The notes: a model not told the origin generated them from the letters alone. 64,000 nucleotides of DNA from Cladochytrium replicatum (GCA_025526935.1 JAHLKD010000082.1:1-64000), one strand, 5' to 3'; shown: positions 19,640 through 31,728, numbered from the stretch's first letter. Numbers and translations: made by a program.

Positions 19640-22144
19640 TTATCGAGGGCGAAGTATTAATACCTCCGTGACGGAGGACTTGCTATCTGGAGACCAGCCA
19701 TGATATGCGAAACAGTTCAAAAGGGGTAAAATAATTCCAGTGATGCTCCTAATCAGCTTCACTGCCAACCGCCGACGTTTCGATCCTGATTCATCACAAT
19801 TACGAAAATTTTGATCAATAATGGGTGGCTTAGCGTATGCACCCCTTGCATTCATGCACCAAACGGAACAATTTGGAAACGGGCGAGAAGAATTTGATTC
19901 TATTCAGGCTGAGGAATGATCATGACAACAAACACTAGAAGAAAGAGTGTCAGAAGGGAACCTATTCCAAAGCAAGGTTTGAGATGCAACCGATATTGGT
20001 ATGACCAGAGAGAGATCTCGCTGTAGTTTCTCGAATGAATTTTTGGGTTCGCGGAAGCTGCTCTCAGTTGAGCTCATTCAGATTGCTGAAGATCTCGTCG
20101 ACATTCTGATCATCGAAAAATGACCGACATGCAAGAGCCAACTTCGTCATCGCATGGCTCGTGTAAACTAGTAACCACATCAATCTCAATAAAAAGTAAG
20201 GAGCTGCAGCGTGCCTACCTCTCTCCAACACCATCAATTGTTATTTCGCATAGGATATTCGCGGTAGTGCTGAGCATGCCGCATCTCCCCGTCAACGATT
20301 GCACAACATCATGTTCCATAGAGGAGTCGTACACCTCCGTTGTAATTCAGGTTGAGTAGCGCTTGCGCAACTTCATGCTCGTGGAGTTGTAGCTTTCACG
20401 ATCGATGTTGATGCTTAGCTGGTCGGGGATTATGGTGCTGCAGGCAACAGAGAGCGACGGTTCTGCTGTGTAATTAAGTGAAGCGATGAGATATACTGAT
20501 ATCCTGAAGATGAGGTTCTCAGAACATGGTCCCACCTGCAACGTTGCTCAGATCGATTTCAGCGGTCTCGTTGTTCGGCAGCAATCCTGCACACCGACGA
20601 TGGTCATGGCGATTGTGGTGGGAAGATCCAATATCACGCAAAGCGAATGAAAAGCCGAAGCGACGGGAAGTATAAAACTAAGAAATCGTTCCCATAGCCT
20701 CTCAACTGCTGGGATCTTTAAATGCTGAACATTAAAAGATGTAACGAGATTGATCTCTTTGGTTGATCTTTGCTGATATGCGCTGGCAATCATTGCTCTG
20801 GACGACCGTCTTCAAGTCGACTATTGTCATTCTCGATTGAAGGAGGGTGCTGAATAGAGGTCCAACCACCATAATGATGATTGATGATCTCGGAATAATA
20901 ACGTGTAAAGCGCGAAATCTATGAATGCGATTGGTAGGACAAAGGTGATGAATGCTTTCAAGAGTTGTTTCAAAGGTCATTGACTACACTTTAAGAAAGA
21001 ATTGTTCGTGAGCATAGCGGTAGTGGACGGATCTTGGCGTATCGACCTTGAGATTACCGCTTGGAGTGCTACGATTTACACATACTCCTTCATTTTCCAG
21101 TGAGGATAGCCGACTAGTGCAACGATGATCGATCCTGTGACCATAATGGAGACAAATCGAAAATCGCGTCGAGCGCGGGGAAAAGGAAGGGCGGGAGAGT
21201 CATAAAGGCGATAACGCCTGAAGACAGAGCCTTGAACGCTTTCTAGAGGATGGACTAGATTGTTAAGAATCGGTGAAGAACCGTGAGCTTGCGACTCACC
21301 ACCTCAAAACTTCCAACATCTCGTTGATATGTTCAATCAAGTCCATAGAGGCGATAAGGAAGCTTCACAGAATTGTGAACTCTTCAACCTGGACTCAATG
21401 TCATTCCTGTCCATGTCCGTTGAAAAAAGGGCAAAATGTTTAGCTGATCGCAGTTGAGGATATAATGAGAAGAATCATTTTGAATATCCTTGGACGCTTA
21501 GGTGGATGGCTGAGTGCCATCCAGTGACTGGATTCAACTGCAAAAGAAGTGAACAATTGTCTTACGGGTTAGTTACAAGCAGGGTAATTTTGCGAATGAC
21601 CGTTTCTTGCTGTGCATGAGCCCAACAGGATCTGCACGGTTTGGACAAAATTAAAAAGAAAATATCCTCACTTTCCCCAGTATTGTTAGATGGAATGAAA
21701 TTCATTTCACGTCGAGCCTACGAGCGAACTAGTTCAAGTTCACGTTGGGTTTCGAATTATCCTTGCGAGCAAGTAACTGCGAACACTAACACGACGCAAA
21801 AAGGACACATTACATATTAAGTTCTTCCTAACTCAAACAACCAGAAAGGGAACAAAATCGAAACGTTTAGCTACGTCACCCGCCGCAGCGTTGAAGGTAA
21901 AACAAAGTAAAGGGATCGAGTCCGTACAAACGCCGTCAGGGTAACCTCTCAGTCTCATGATTGTCTAAATGGATAAAAAGCTGGGAGTACTGGGCTCAGA
22001 AGGTTTGGTTTTTGTTTACGAGAGTGATAGAAAGCAAAATGGGAAGGCATGATACAAATGAGGAAGTGATTGAGATGGGTTAGAAATTACTTTCGAATGG
22101 TTCAACCACACAGAGAAACAGAAATTGAAGAATCAAAGTGATTC
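19640..22144. other. Gene-poor region with traces of a decayed membrane protein
   Basis: No intact gene is seen in 2.5 kb. On the minus strand, scattered short frames read like membrane helices: LWERFLSFILPVASAFHSL (about 20.7 kb), LLKAFITFVLPIAFIDFALY (about 20.95 kb) and VIAFMTLPPFLFPALDAIFD (about 21.2 kb). They share a repeated pattern of a charged start and a Phe/Leu/Pro helix, and are separated by stops. This suggests a fossil multi-pass host protein, family not recognised. The part from 21.3 to 22.1 kb shows nothing. Confidence 0.35.
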
Positions 22145-25100
22145 TCAATTGGAGGGAACTTCCGTTTTGATGTCAGCGCCAAAAGCGCTGATGGCAACCG
22201 ACACCAATTGGTCGAGATCCTAGCAACGCGTACATGTCAGACAAATTTCAACAAAACACCCAGCAACACTATCCACTTACCCTCTGCATGTTACTCAACA
22301 TGTTTTCCGCATCCTGAAACTTCTCCAACACAATCGCCGAATCCGTCTGCGCCTCCCTAACATTCCTCCCAATCGTCCCGCTCACACTTCCCTCCCCATC
22401 GCTCTTCCTGCTCACAATCGACGCGTGACTGGGTCGTCTTTTGTCCCGCGCCGCCGCCGCGTTCGCCGGCATGGGCATGTTCGATGCCGCAAGACTAGCG
22501 TTCAGATCCGCTTCGAGCTCCTGGTAGATATCTTTAAGGCTCGATCGGCTCGAGTGTCCGCTCCAGCGCTCGCGATCTGCTTGCTGCCCGTTCGAGCCGC
22601 GGCTCGTGGGCCGCTGCATCGATGCTGGGGCGACGGAGTAGAGTGAGTTTGTGGTCGGTTTGCGGAGGAGCTCGTTCAAGCCGTTGTCGTTGTATTCCTC
22701 TGTTCGCGGCGTTGTGGCTTCAGAGTACGTGGATATAGGTCGGTCCATGGATCCGGTGACGGACGGAGCAGATTCGACGACGCTCATTTTCGCGGGGTCG
22801 GTCTTGATCATCTCGTTAAGGTATTCCTCCATGTGCAGCAGATTCTGCTTGAGTGGGTTGCCGGATGTGGTTGTTGTGATGGTGGAAGGTGGTGAGGTTG
22901 CAGGAGAGGGGGTGGTCGGAGCGGCAGTTGTCGGTGGACTGGGTTCAGGGAGCGGAACGGGTTTGCCCGTTGCCGTTGCGAGCGGCGTGTTGCCGTTAGC
23001 TGCGATTTTGGATGCGACAAGAGAAGCTCCTCGTGGAGCAACATACCCTACGGCGGGTTCCGCGGTTCCAGAAAGCATCAGAATTCCTCCCGGGGGAGGA
23101 GGTGCGGGTGTCGCAGTGACGACAGTGCTTGTACTCATAGAAAGCTCCTCACTTGCTCGACCATTGACATCCTCAGCAAAAGCAGCATTCCCAGCAGTCG
23201 GGAACTCGTTGAGGAATGTGAATGTGTCCCTTGATTTGAGTATACTGTTGATCTCGGGATCGTCCATGAGAGAAGTCTTGAGGGGAGACGCAGATCCAGG
23301 CTGCCGTGTTGGGGGAGGCTGCAACTGCATCTGCATCTGTGACTGCTGTTGTTGCTGCTCAAAGGTACGTTGTCGCGCCCCAAGATCCCACGGTTGTTGT
23401 GCAGGTTCAAGCTCGATGGGCTGTTGTTGCAGCTGTTCCTGTTCTTGATGATGCAGAGGTATTTGCTGATATCCGATTGCCCTCGCATCCATGGCGACCC
23501 GGTCCTTGAGAAGCACCAGATCAACCTCATCAGCCGACTCTTCTTGGAACTGCAAAATATCATAGATTTTTTCGTTCATTTGACGCAAAGTGTCGACATT
23601 CTTCACTCGCGTTGCAAGGAAGTACTCGATAACTCCCTCGCGCCCTCCATTGAACACCGGCTCGTTGCTAACCGTAAACTTGAACTTCTTGATGGCAAGC
23701 TGGACGACCTCCGCGACTTCGATGTTCTCCTTGATTCCGATCGTCTTATACGTTCGAATCTTTCCGCTGGGGTCCGTGTCGTCGTACGAGACCACACGAA
23801 CGAGGTGGAATGATTTCTCAAAGATGTTCAGCTTCTTGTTGACAATGAAGCGAATGATGTTGTCGTCGTTCACTTGCACAGAGGCAGCAACTCGCGACGA
23901 GGGGTCACCTTTGAAAACCCTGGACATGGCCGCAACATTCACACCAGGGAGCTGCCGATGTCGGAGAGAGTCCAAAAGTTCATAGACAACGTCTGATTCC
24001 TTGAGTCTGCGTTCCACTGTGAAGAATTTTAGATGGTCGATATGTGAAGAGGGTTACAGTCATGATTTTCAACCTGATATACGTACATGAGTCCATATGC
24101 AACACTGAGACGTAATACTCGTTGATGCTTGTCTCGGGCACCCTGAATCGGCGCAGAGAAGCACTAAGGAGTTCGCCGACAGTCATGCTCTTTGTGAGTG
24201 CGACAGTCTTGAAGGTTGCCTTAAGATCAACATTTCCGGCGAAGATACGAACAACGTTGATGGGCTCCTGTTCCGGACCTTTGGATGCTCCACCATTAAG
24301 TGAAGAGCTGTCAGATGAGCTATCCGAATTGAGCGATGTAATAGATCCCTGTCGCTGAACTTCGGTGTTGACGGGTGGCGGTTGCTTCTTGGCTTTGCCT
24401 CCACCAAGGATACGCTTAGGAAACGCCCTTTAAAGTTATCGAAATAGATCCAAATGCTTGCGCTTACCTTTATGAAACTTTGACCAATGGTGACCTTGGC
24501 AATGGAGTTGTTGTTTGTTTTCTTTCCCATAAATCCAAAGCCCCCGCCTTCAGCGCGATCAGCAGGTCCGGACTGTGAATTCGAACGTGACCCCATGAGT
24601 GGATTCTCGCTGTTCTGAAGACCCGCGGCGTTTCCGGGAACATCGTCGTCGGAATCATACTCATCGTCATCGTCGTCGAACTCAGTTTGGTGAACAGACA
24701 GAGGGAGTTCAGCGAAAATGATGTTCACACCTCTTGTGTTTGGCTTTCTTGGGAATGCGGTCATTGACTCATATTGTGTGAGGGCGTATGACAGGTGCTC
24801 TGGGTTGTCGGTATGCAATATTTCCTCACTATTTGGAGCAGAAATCTCTATGTTGCGTTGACGGTTGAGCCGTGCGAGTCTCTCAAACGGTGTCTTGACA
24901 AAACAGCACAGTTAAATTTAAAATAGCAAAGAGCTCTTGATGAAACACACCTCTACGTTCTCGGCGGGTATATAACCGATTTCGTCTGTTTTTATACACT
25001 TGACGAGCCACCAATACGAGTTCGAATCGTCCAAGAGTTCCAACGAGTCGCCCTTTAACACACAGACTTGACCCTCCAAGTTTGCAACAAATGTATGCAG

Positions 25101-25331
25101 CGCGTAGACGTTTGAGAAGTCGATATGGTCCTCATCGTTTTCAGTGTCGTCCACTACCATGGCTGGTCCTCCATTCACACCATCTATGGCCTGTTGTGAA
25201 ACTGAAGGGTCCTGGGCGCCATCGTATTGCATTGAGGAGTTATTTGCGTAAGTAATGGAATGACTCTGAGGGTCGTAGTAGAGTTGATGGTTTTGGTGTT
25301 GTTGGGGTTGTTCCGCCATTTGTGTGGCCAT
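22145..25331 (-). CDS. SH3 and Ras-association domain scaffold protein
   Basis: Five exons (24951-25331, 24468-24893, 24087-24414, 22281-24016, 22145-22219) give 981 aa. An acidic, Gln-rich start leads to an SH3 domain at about 75-130 (ALHTFVANLEGQVCVLKGDS, YWWLVKC, IGYIPAENVE) followed by TPFERLARLNRQRN, a tail seen in Bud14/Tea4-type SH3 proteins. A Ras-association-like domain follows at about 295-360 (NVVRIFAGNVDLKATFKTV, MTVGELLSASLRRF) and a second at about 405-475 (KIRTYKTIGIKENIEVAEVV). The last half is low-complexity (polyQ, Pro/Thr/Ser), ending with a short helix (DLDQLVSVAISAFGADIKTE) on a tiny last exon. A polarity or MAPK scaffold bound by a Ras/Rap GTPase is inferred. The divergent WD40 gene starts 275 bp away. 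Confidence 0.85.
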
Positions 25332-25606
25332 CTTTGGCTTGGATCGTCGTTAATATATACTTTGATATCGGCAGTTTCCGAGCGTTTCGACCGCCTTTTC
25401 TCGAGCTACACACCCACGAACGCCTTTTGCGGCGATGGTCAAATGCTGTTGTTCGCGGCTCGTCACACACCACAAGCGCACTGCCACAGTAGGTGTGGCT
25501 TGATAGTAAGCCGTCCTGCTAATTAGTGAGACTTTCTAGCAGCCCAAAATCACAAAGCCACCCGATCAGGCTCACCTACACCACAGAACGTCGAACTCAC
25601 TTCAGA

Positions 25607-27338
25607 ATGGACTTCTTGGAATCAGACTACGAAGACGACATCGACGACACCGTGAGTGCGAATAACTTTGCTTAAAAATGCTGTCTCTCACCGGTCAACA
25701 GACCTATGATGCCCCAAAACCGCTCCACGTTACCGGTCATGATGTAGCCATGGGCAAAGGTATGAAACATCCATCTCTGTGCACAACACAAACTGAGTAG
25801 CGCTCCTTGATTCGAAGATATCCAGGGTATCGACTGGTCATCCCTGCCTGTCACAAGAGAGAACTTCAGAGACAGCCGCATGGCAAACTACCAAAACTTT
25901 AGAAACTGCGACAGAGAGGATGGCGAGATCCGCGACCTTGCTCAAAATGTTACGTTAGTCGACCAGTCTCGCGAGTTCTTTAAATTCCGCTACACGAAAA
26001 TGCGGGACAAATGTTCCATCGACCACTTCCAACTCCGAAACTTGCTCTGGCCTACATCGAAAAACGACGTCTTTTACACATGTAAACCACCAAACAAGCG
26101 TAGTGAGCTTTGATTTTTAGTATAAACATCGTTGGTTAGACGATACAACGGTACGTCATTGGTGCCCCCTTGCACGCACGTCTACCACTGCACTTCAGCT
26201 CAGAGAACATGAGATGGGGTTTGTAAAAATCTCTACCATGGCCGCCAAACACGGCGTACTCCTAGTCGGCGGGTTCGGCGGTGAATACATTTACCGCAAC
26301 ATATTCCAGCCGTCGGATCCATTCTACCACTACGACTCTCCTTCCTCGGACTCACTCACCAAATCAATCACTAGCACCAACAGAACCACCAGCACCAATA
26401 AAAACCAAGCAGCACCAGCTATCCAGAAGGGCGCATTCACAAAGTGCGAGAACGGAATCACGAACCACCTTGATATTGCACAGGCTCGATCGGGTACGCT
26501 CTCCGCCATCGTGTCTTCGAATGATAACCGAGCGCGAATCATGGACCTCGCATCAGCAAAGATCACACACGAGTTCGCATTTAATTTTGCTGTGAATGTG
26601 AGTCTTCACATGCAATGGCCGGATGTGAACTACTAAGCTTATGGGAAAAATGCAGTGCACGGCCCTTAGTCCAGACAAGCGGCTTTTAGTCATTGCCGGA
26701 GACCAAAAAGAATCTCTTCTTGTCGACGCCGAGTCAGGCGAAAAGATATCCAGTTTGTTGGGCCACTTCGACTACTCTTTTGCATGTGCTTGGAGCCCAA
26801 CAGGCCATATCATCGCAACCGGGAATCAAGGTCTCACCAACTCACATCTGCTCACTACTGATTCTTGCTGACGCAATTGTTCCATTTGAACAGACATGAC
26901 ATGTCGACTCTACGACACTCGCAACATGTCCAAAGCGTACTGCGTCCTCAAAGGCAACATAGGCGCAATCAGATCCATCCGCTTCTCCGACGACGGAACT
27001 CTACTTGGTATGGCCGAAGCGGCGGACTTTGTACACGTGTTCGACATGACGGCTCCGTTCGTCCCAAAAGCAGAGACGCCGTACTCGGGCGGCAGCGAGG
27101 GATACCCGTCTCAGGTGCTGGACTTTTTCGGAGAGATTGCCGGGTTTGGTTTTACGCCTGGCGAAGCGGAAGGTCTTTTCGTTGGGAATGCTGGTGAGCT
27201 GCTTTTGGGAGTGGAGCAACCATTTGCCGTCCGCTAACAAGTTTCTGACCAACTCCAGATATGACGTACGGTTCAATTCTTGAGTTTGAGAGGAAGCGAA
27301 GTAACGTATTTTCTTCACTGTCGTCCATGTGCATATGA
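25607..27338 (+). CDS. WD40 repeat protein (family of S. pombe C2A9.03)
   Basis: Seven exons (25607-25651, 25702-25759, 25818-26081, 26140-26597, 26656-26830, 26894-27193, 27259-27338) join in frame to 459 aa. An acidic N-terminus (MDFLESDYEDDIDD) precedes IDWSSLPVTRENFRDSRMAN, the conserved GIxWxxLxxTRxxFRxxR opening of this family. Then come FQLRNLLWPTSKNDVFYTYD, ISTMAAKHGVLLVGGFGGE, and degenerate WD repeats (HFDYSFACAWSPTGHIIATG, CRLYDTRNMSKAYCVLKGN, IGAIRSIRFSDDGTLLGMAE), ending DMTYGSILEFERKR. The family is conserved in fungi and plants but has no established function; a scaffold role is assumed. Exon 4 codes HWCPLARTSTTAL without an intron, although a donor-like GTACGT is present at 26150. 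Confidence 0.85.
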
Positions 27339-28003
27339 TTAGGACACTTGCACCCTCATACCAGCTGCTTGTTTCGAATAAATATCCATGAAACCTATCC
27401 TTAAAGCCTTTGGTCTTCTCGCCACACACTGCAAGTCCAGCTTTGCCTACTCGGGGCAATTAGGCCAATCCCAAGTTCACGTCCCATCGGCTATGATCCG
27501 TTGGACGTATTCACTGCACGAACATGTGAACTTTCCTCGAGGATCTGAAGCTTCCTGCCATCAGCAAAGAAATGGTGTGTCTTCAGTGCACTAATGACGG
27601 TGCTTGTTCATGTTTCAGTCTCGTCGCCCATTAATGTCGGTTCGCTAAAACCAAAAAAATCAATGAAAGAAAGGCCGATGATTCATACAGAGTGTCGAGA
27701 TTGAGAATATCTGTGTTCTTGGCTTATTGAGGATTATTACTCGTTTTGAGCTGAACTGTCAGCTTGCTCCTTTTGTGTCCACACCCGCAAATTTGTCGAC
27801 AAATCTGCTTGAAAGTGAGGTTACAAAACGACGAAGTTTTGTCAATCTCCTGTTGTCACTTTGGTTATATTCTTTATATGACTGGTTTCTATTCTGCCTC
27901 TTGAGCGTTTCAGTCTATTTCGGTCTTGAGGCGCTTGTTTTGGCCAGTGCTTAAGCAGCAGCTGGCATCCCATTATTAATAAACTTGTCCCAAAATCACT
28001 AAC

Positions 28004-28094
28004 CCTGTGTACGTACTTCCGTTGTCTTCTACCCTCGTAGACTTCGTACAATTTCCGTTAGTGCACAAGACAACGGAAGAAGTACGTACACAGG
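28004..28094. repeat. Long imperfect inverted repeat (hairpin)
   Basis: Arms CCTGTGTACGTACTTCCGTT(GTCTT) and its reverse complement are 25-28 bp with one 3-base gap, around a loop of about 38 bp. A second small hairpin (GGCAAA-TTAG-TTTGCC) overlaps its right end. It could be a miniature inverted-repeat element or a folded RNA; no flanking target duplication is clear. Confidence 0.7.
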
Positions 28095-28790
28095 CAAATT
28101 AGTTTGCCTATTCTCATGCAAAAACAATGGCAAAGAGAGCCTAGCCAACAGTAATCATCATCATTCCGATGCATCCCAACTTTCATAGCCAAAATAATAA
28201 GATTGCGTGGTTTGCAATGGCTTTGATTTGGTAGGAAATTCGATCCTACGACTCTGCGCGAAAAAATGCAACAGTGGCTATTTGGTTGTGGAACAGAAGA
28301 ATTGTGTGCTAAAATCGATGTGACCCTGCGGTTCGCAATTAGGTCTTTGCTTGTGTGCTGTTTCACCAATGACTCGCTCAGCCTACTACGTGACTGTCAA
28401 TGTAATCACTTGTGATGCGGTCCTCGTGGAGATTTGTTCCAACGATTCTACTTCCAGCTGTTCCAACAGTGGCCTGCGTCTAAAATCGGCTCGATTCTTT
28501 GCATTTATCGCAAACAATCGATCGAGCAGCGTTCGTTGGTTAGGACTAATGACTTCAAGCAATAAGACCATGAAGCAAAGAGAGCTCAGCGATCCAAATT
28601 TGCTCATGCTTGCAAGAACCCTTCCACCTTACACCGGCCAACCCCTTTTTTCAAGCAAGATGGTCCAAATTTTTCCTCAACAGCCCCCTTCACCACTAAT
28701 TTGTCCATTTTTGTACATGATCTTAATCGCAGGACGGTAAACTTTTATTCGGTGTTACCCCCATCAGCGGTTGCATCCGCTTTTATAAAG

Positions 28791-28800
28791 GCTTCAATCT
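28791..28800 (+). promoter_or_regulatory. TATA box of the GPI-anchored protein gene
   Basis: TTTTATAAAG ends 23 bp before the ATG at 28823, so transcription must begin at or very near the start codon. Confidence 0.55.
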
Positions 28801-28822
28801 ACTGACAATCCTCACTTATCAC

Positions 28823-29617
28823 ATGGCATTGCAACTTCTTTTCATTGCACTGGCGGTTGGTGCATCCGCCCAACAGCTCGCGATCTTAGAAGGATACCTT
28901 GACGCCGGTATGGAAGAATTACAACTCCAACGTTTGTTTTAACCATTACGTTTGATCAGGTTGCAAGACTCCTTCAAACTGGACCGTTGTTGTTCAGTAC
29001 AGAGCGGACGAGACTTGCACACTCAAACCATGCGCCGCAGCAACCGCATTCCAGTCTCAAGTTGGGTATGCGGCATACACTGCACAAATATGGTAAAAAG
29101 CACGTCTAGATCAGTTGTGTGATTTTAGAACTTTGGTAACTTTGATTCCATCTTGTGTAGCCTCCCCGGTACGATCGACAAATACGGTCCGTCATACCCG
29201 GCCATTGTGGAAACTCACTTCTCCGGCGCAACCTGCAGCGGTAAAGAAATGCCTTAAATGATACAATTCATGTTCTCATCATGGTGCCATTAACTTGCTC
29301 TCTCAGAGTCCACAGTTGACTACAAAGCCTACTTTGGATTAAACAGCTGCCCGGACAAGTCGTCCCCAAACTTTGCAAGTTTCGTCCAAAACCAATGCAA
29401 CAACGGGGTCCCTTCTTCATCCTACTGCGGTGGTGCGATACCGAATGGCTTGTCTGACGTGTCTGCAAAGACGGGATGCGAGCCGAGCTCGCAAGCTGGA
29501 ACGAGTTACACAGACAAGTGCTACGCACCAAAATCTGCTGGGGCGAAAGTGCTTGGAAGTGTCAGTGTTATGACAGTTGCGATGGGCTTGATTCTCTCGG
29601 TCATTGTTTTTTCTTGA
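28823..29617 (+). CDS. Secreted Cys-rich protein, probably GPI-anchored
   Basis: Four exons (28823-28907, 28960-29092, 29161-29240, 29307-29617) give 202 aa. The signal peptide is MALQLLFIALAVGASAQ. The mature part has about ten cysteines in a non-repetitive pattern (AGCKTPSNW, DETCTLKPC, GATCSES, LNSCPDK, NQCNNG, SYCGGA, TGCEPS, DKCYAP), then a small Ser/Gly stretch (KSAGAKVLGS) and a hydrophobic end (VSVMTVAMGLILSVIVFS) typical of a GPI signal. I do not recognise the family. It is presumably a wall or surface protein. The upstream TATA box is unusually near the start. Confidence 0.75.
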
Positions 29618-29630
29618 ACGGAATGAATAA

Positions 29631-29732
29631 TCACCACTGCAGTTCTTACATGTTTGAATACAATATTCGTGAAGATCCTATTCACCACTGCTGTTCTTTC
29701 CTGTTTGAATACAATATTCATGAACATCCGCC
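29631..29732. repeat. 51-bp tandem duplication
   Basis: Two adjacent copies begin TCACCACTGC at 29631 and 29682 and share TGTTTGAATACAATATTC, with several differences. Their unit length equals that of the duplication at 8034, though the sequences are unrelated. Confidence 0.75.
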
Positions 29733-29794
29733 GATGATCATTCCAATTCGACAGTTTAAACGTACGAACACAAGGCGTCTATGTTTGTCAAGTT

Positions 29795-29853
29795 AGAAGA
29801 AAGGGATGCAATCGGACATCAATCTCATATGTCCGGTTGCATCCCTTTCTTCT
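29795..29853. repeat. Near-perfect 25-bp inverted repeat
   Basis: The arms AGAAGAAAGGGATGCAA... and its reverse complement pair over 25 bp with one mismatch, around a 9-base loop. It could be a folded RNA, a palindrome extruded during replication or the remnant of a small element. It lies between the 3' ends of two convergent genes. Confidence 0.8.
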
Positions 29854-30091
29854 AAAATGTCATCTCTAGATAGATTGCAAGTATATCTGAAATGATTGTG
29901 CCTCTGAGACGATTATAAAGCACCGTCATACAGTGTAAATTAGGTTGTACGCCTTCAGTATGGAGTGATGCTCCGTTCCCTGGCCGACCCTTGCGCACAT
30001 AATCATAGTGATTGTGGTTCATTTACTAGAAATATTTTTAAACACATTCATGGCGTAACATGGAGAAGAGATCATTTAAGATATTCCTTTT

Positions 30092-31249
30092 TTACCACCC
30101 TCTCGCAGCCATCTTCACTTCTGGGACATTGATTCCCACCATGGCTTCACCCAAGTCCGTCGACACCTCGGCGAGCACCTTGGGGTCATTGTAGTGTGTC
30201 ACAGCCTGCACGATGGCGCGTGCCCTCTTCGCTGGGTCTCCCGACTGTGGAGCGGTGTCATTAAATACTTGATACGAAACGTTTGACGTTTTTGTTCGTC
30301 TTACCTTGAAGATACCAGAACCGACGAACACGCCGTCCATACCGAGCTGCATCATCAATGCGGCGTCGGCTGGAGTCGCTACACCGCCGGCAGCAAAGTT
30401 CACGACTGGGAGACGTCCGAGGCGTGCGGTTTCCTTGACAAGGTGGTATGGCGCACCGATCTCCTTGGCGTAGGTGTACAGCTGTGAAAAGCAAAACTTT
30501 AGCTTGCCTTTCCACACCCTCACCGTTATTTGTCTCACCTCCTCCGGCGCCATCGTCTTCAACTTTCGAATCTCGCTCATCACCGTCCGTGCATGGTGCA
30601 CCGCATTCACAACGTTTCCAGTCCCAGCCTCGCCCTTAGTCCTAACCATCGCCGCGCCCTCCCCGATCCGCCTGAGCGCCTCGCCGAGGTTCCTGCAGCC
30701 GCACACAAAAGGCACCGAGTACCCGTGCTTGTCGATGTGGTGCACCTCGTCCGCGGGGGTGAGCACCTCGCTCTCGTCAATGTAGTCGATGCCGAGGGCC
30801 TCGAGGATCTGCGCCTCAACAAAGTGCCCGATGCGCGCTTTGGCCATCACGGGGATGGTGACGGCGGCTTTGATCTCGCGGATCATCTTGGGGTCCGACA
30901 TGCGCGCGACACCGCCTGGAAAGAAAAGAGGGTAAGCTGGAATGTGACGGGAGACGAGTGGGTTTTGGGGACAACCTTCTGCGCGGATGTCTGCTGGTAC
31001 ACGTTCCAAGGCCATCACGGCGCATGCACCGGCTTCCTCGGCAATGCGAGCCTGCTCCGCGTTCACAACGTCCATGATCACGCCCCCCTAGGTCCGCAGA
31101 GTTCAGGTTTGTGAGAAAAGCACATAGCAAAGTTGTCATCTCACCTTCAACATCTGTGCAAGTCCGGCTTTGAGCGCAAACTTGTCCGCATCGCCGTTCA
31201 GTGCGGCGCCGTTGGTGGCAGTCAGGTTCGAAGGTGCCTGGAAGCTCAT
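30092..31249 (-). CDS. PDX1: Pyridoxal 5'-phosphate synthase subunit PDX1/SNZ
   Basis: Five exons run from ATG 31249 to the stop at 30092; the first three are 31145-31249, 30976-31087 and 30539-30915. The protein is a (beta/alpha)8 barrel of the PdxS/SNZ family: [57 protein letters not shown] with the first catalytic lysine, [24 protein letters not shown] with the phosphate loop and second lysine, and [18 protein letters not shown]. It makes pyridoxal phosphate from ribose 5-phosphate, glyceraldehyde 3-phosphate and ammonia supplied by the glutaminase PDX2/SNO, which is not in this window. All catalytic motifs are present, so the enzyme should be active. The donor after exon 2 (GTTGTC) is non-consensus but gives the exact family sequence. 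Confidence 0.95.
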
Positions 31250-31728
31250 GATATAAAGTACAGTCTCTAGCCGGAAGAAAAGGGGGCGGGATTTTAGGGA
31301 TTTAATTTGTCGCGCAAAGACAAGGCAAAGACGTGGGTGGTGGTTTTGTGGTGACGTGACGAAGATGGAAAATTGGACGGGCGAACAAACGGATGGAGAT
31401 CGGGGGATTTAAAACACACTGAGATGGGCTTTCGCACCCCACGTCACTCCAATATGCTATCGAAGCGCAGTCCCGTTGCTTCGGAGACAAGCAATGAGGA
31501 CAAATGATAAATTATGAGCACTAAGAAAGAAAAGGCACTTCGAAAAGTTGCTGTTTGACCATAGCATTATTGTCCTGCTAGAACTAGAGCCTCATCTATC
31601 CAAGTGTTCCATATTTCAAACCACCCCTCAAACAACTTATTCTACACCTAACAACCAACAAAATCTCTGGATGACACCATATCCCCCGAACACAATTCCG
31701 CTCTTGGTATTCGTCCTCAGATGGGAAA
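31250..31728. other. Intergenic region, no gene seen
   Basis: 479 bp holding the PDX1 promoter and the 3' UTR of the p24 gene. No other signal is recognised. Confidence 0.5.

Larger units (their letters stand above)
27339..28822. other. Intergenic region with a hairpin repeat
   Basis: This 1.5-kb stretch holds no recognisable gene; the frame of about 130 codons at 28.35-28.74 kb shows no protein family character. It contains the inverted repeat at 28004-28094 and the TATA box at 28791. Confidence 0.5.
29618..30091. other. Intergenic region with a tandem duplication and hairpin
   Basis: 474 bp between the GPI gene and the end of PDX1. Apart from the two repeats listed separately, nothing is recognised. 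Confidence 0.5.

Noticed and set aside
22651-23448. A 265-codon open frame opposite the SH3-RA gene
   Set aside because: It mirrors the Pro/Thr/Gln low-complexity exon on the minus strand, whose splice joins and domains are clear.
28351-28740. A possible small gene upstream of the GPI protein
   Set aside because: The frame has no splice, domain or signal-peptide support and lies next to the TATA box of the downstream gene.
30530-31114. A 194-codon open frame on the plus strand opposite PDX1
   Set aside because: It is the antisense shadow of strongly conserved PDX1 exons and also crosses PDX1 introns; it has no protein family character.
28351-31249. A vitamin B6 cluster around PDX1 (SNZ-SNO pair)
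   Set aside because: Neighbouring genes encode a GPI protein and a p24 receptor; no glutaminase PDX2/SNO is present.
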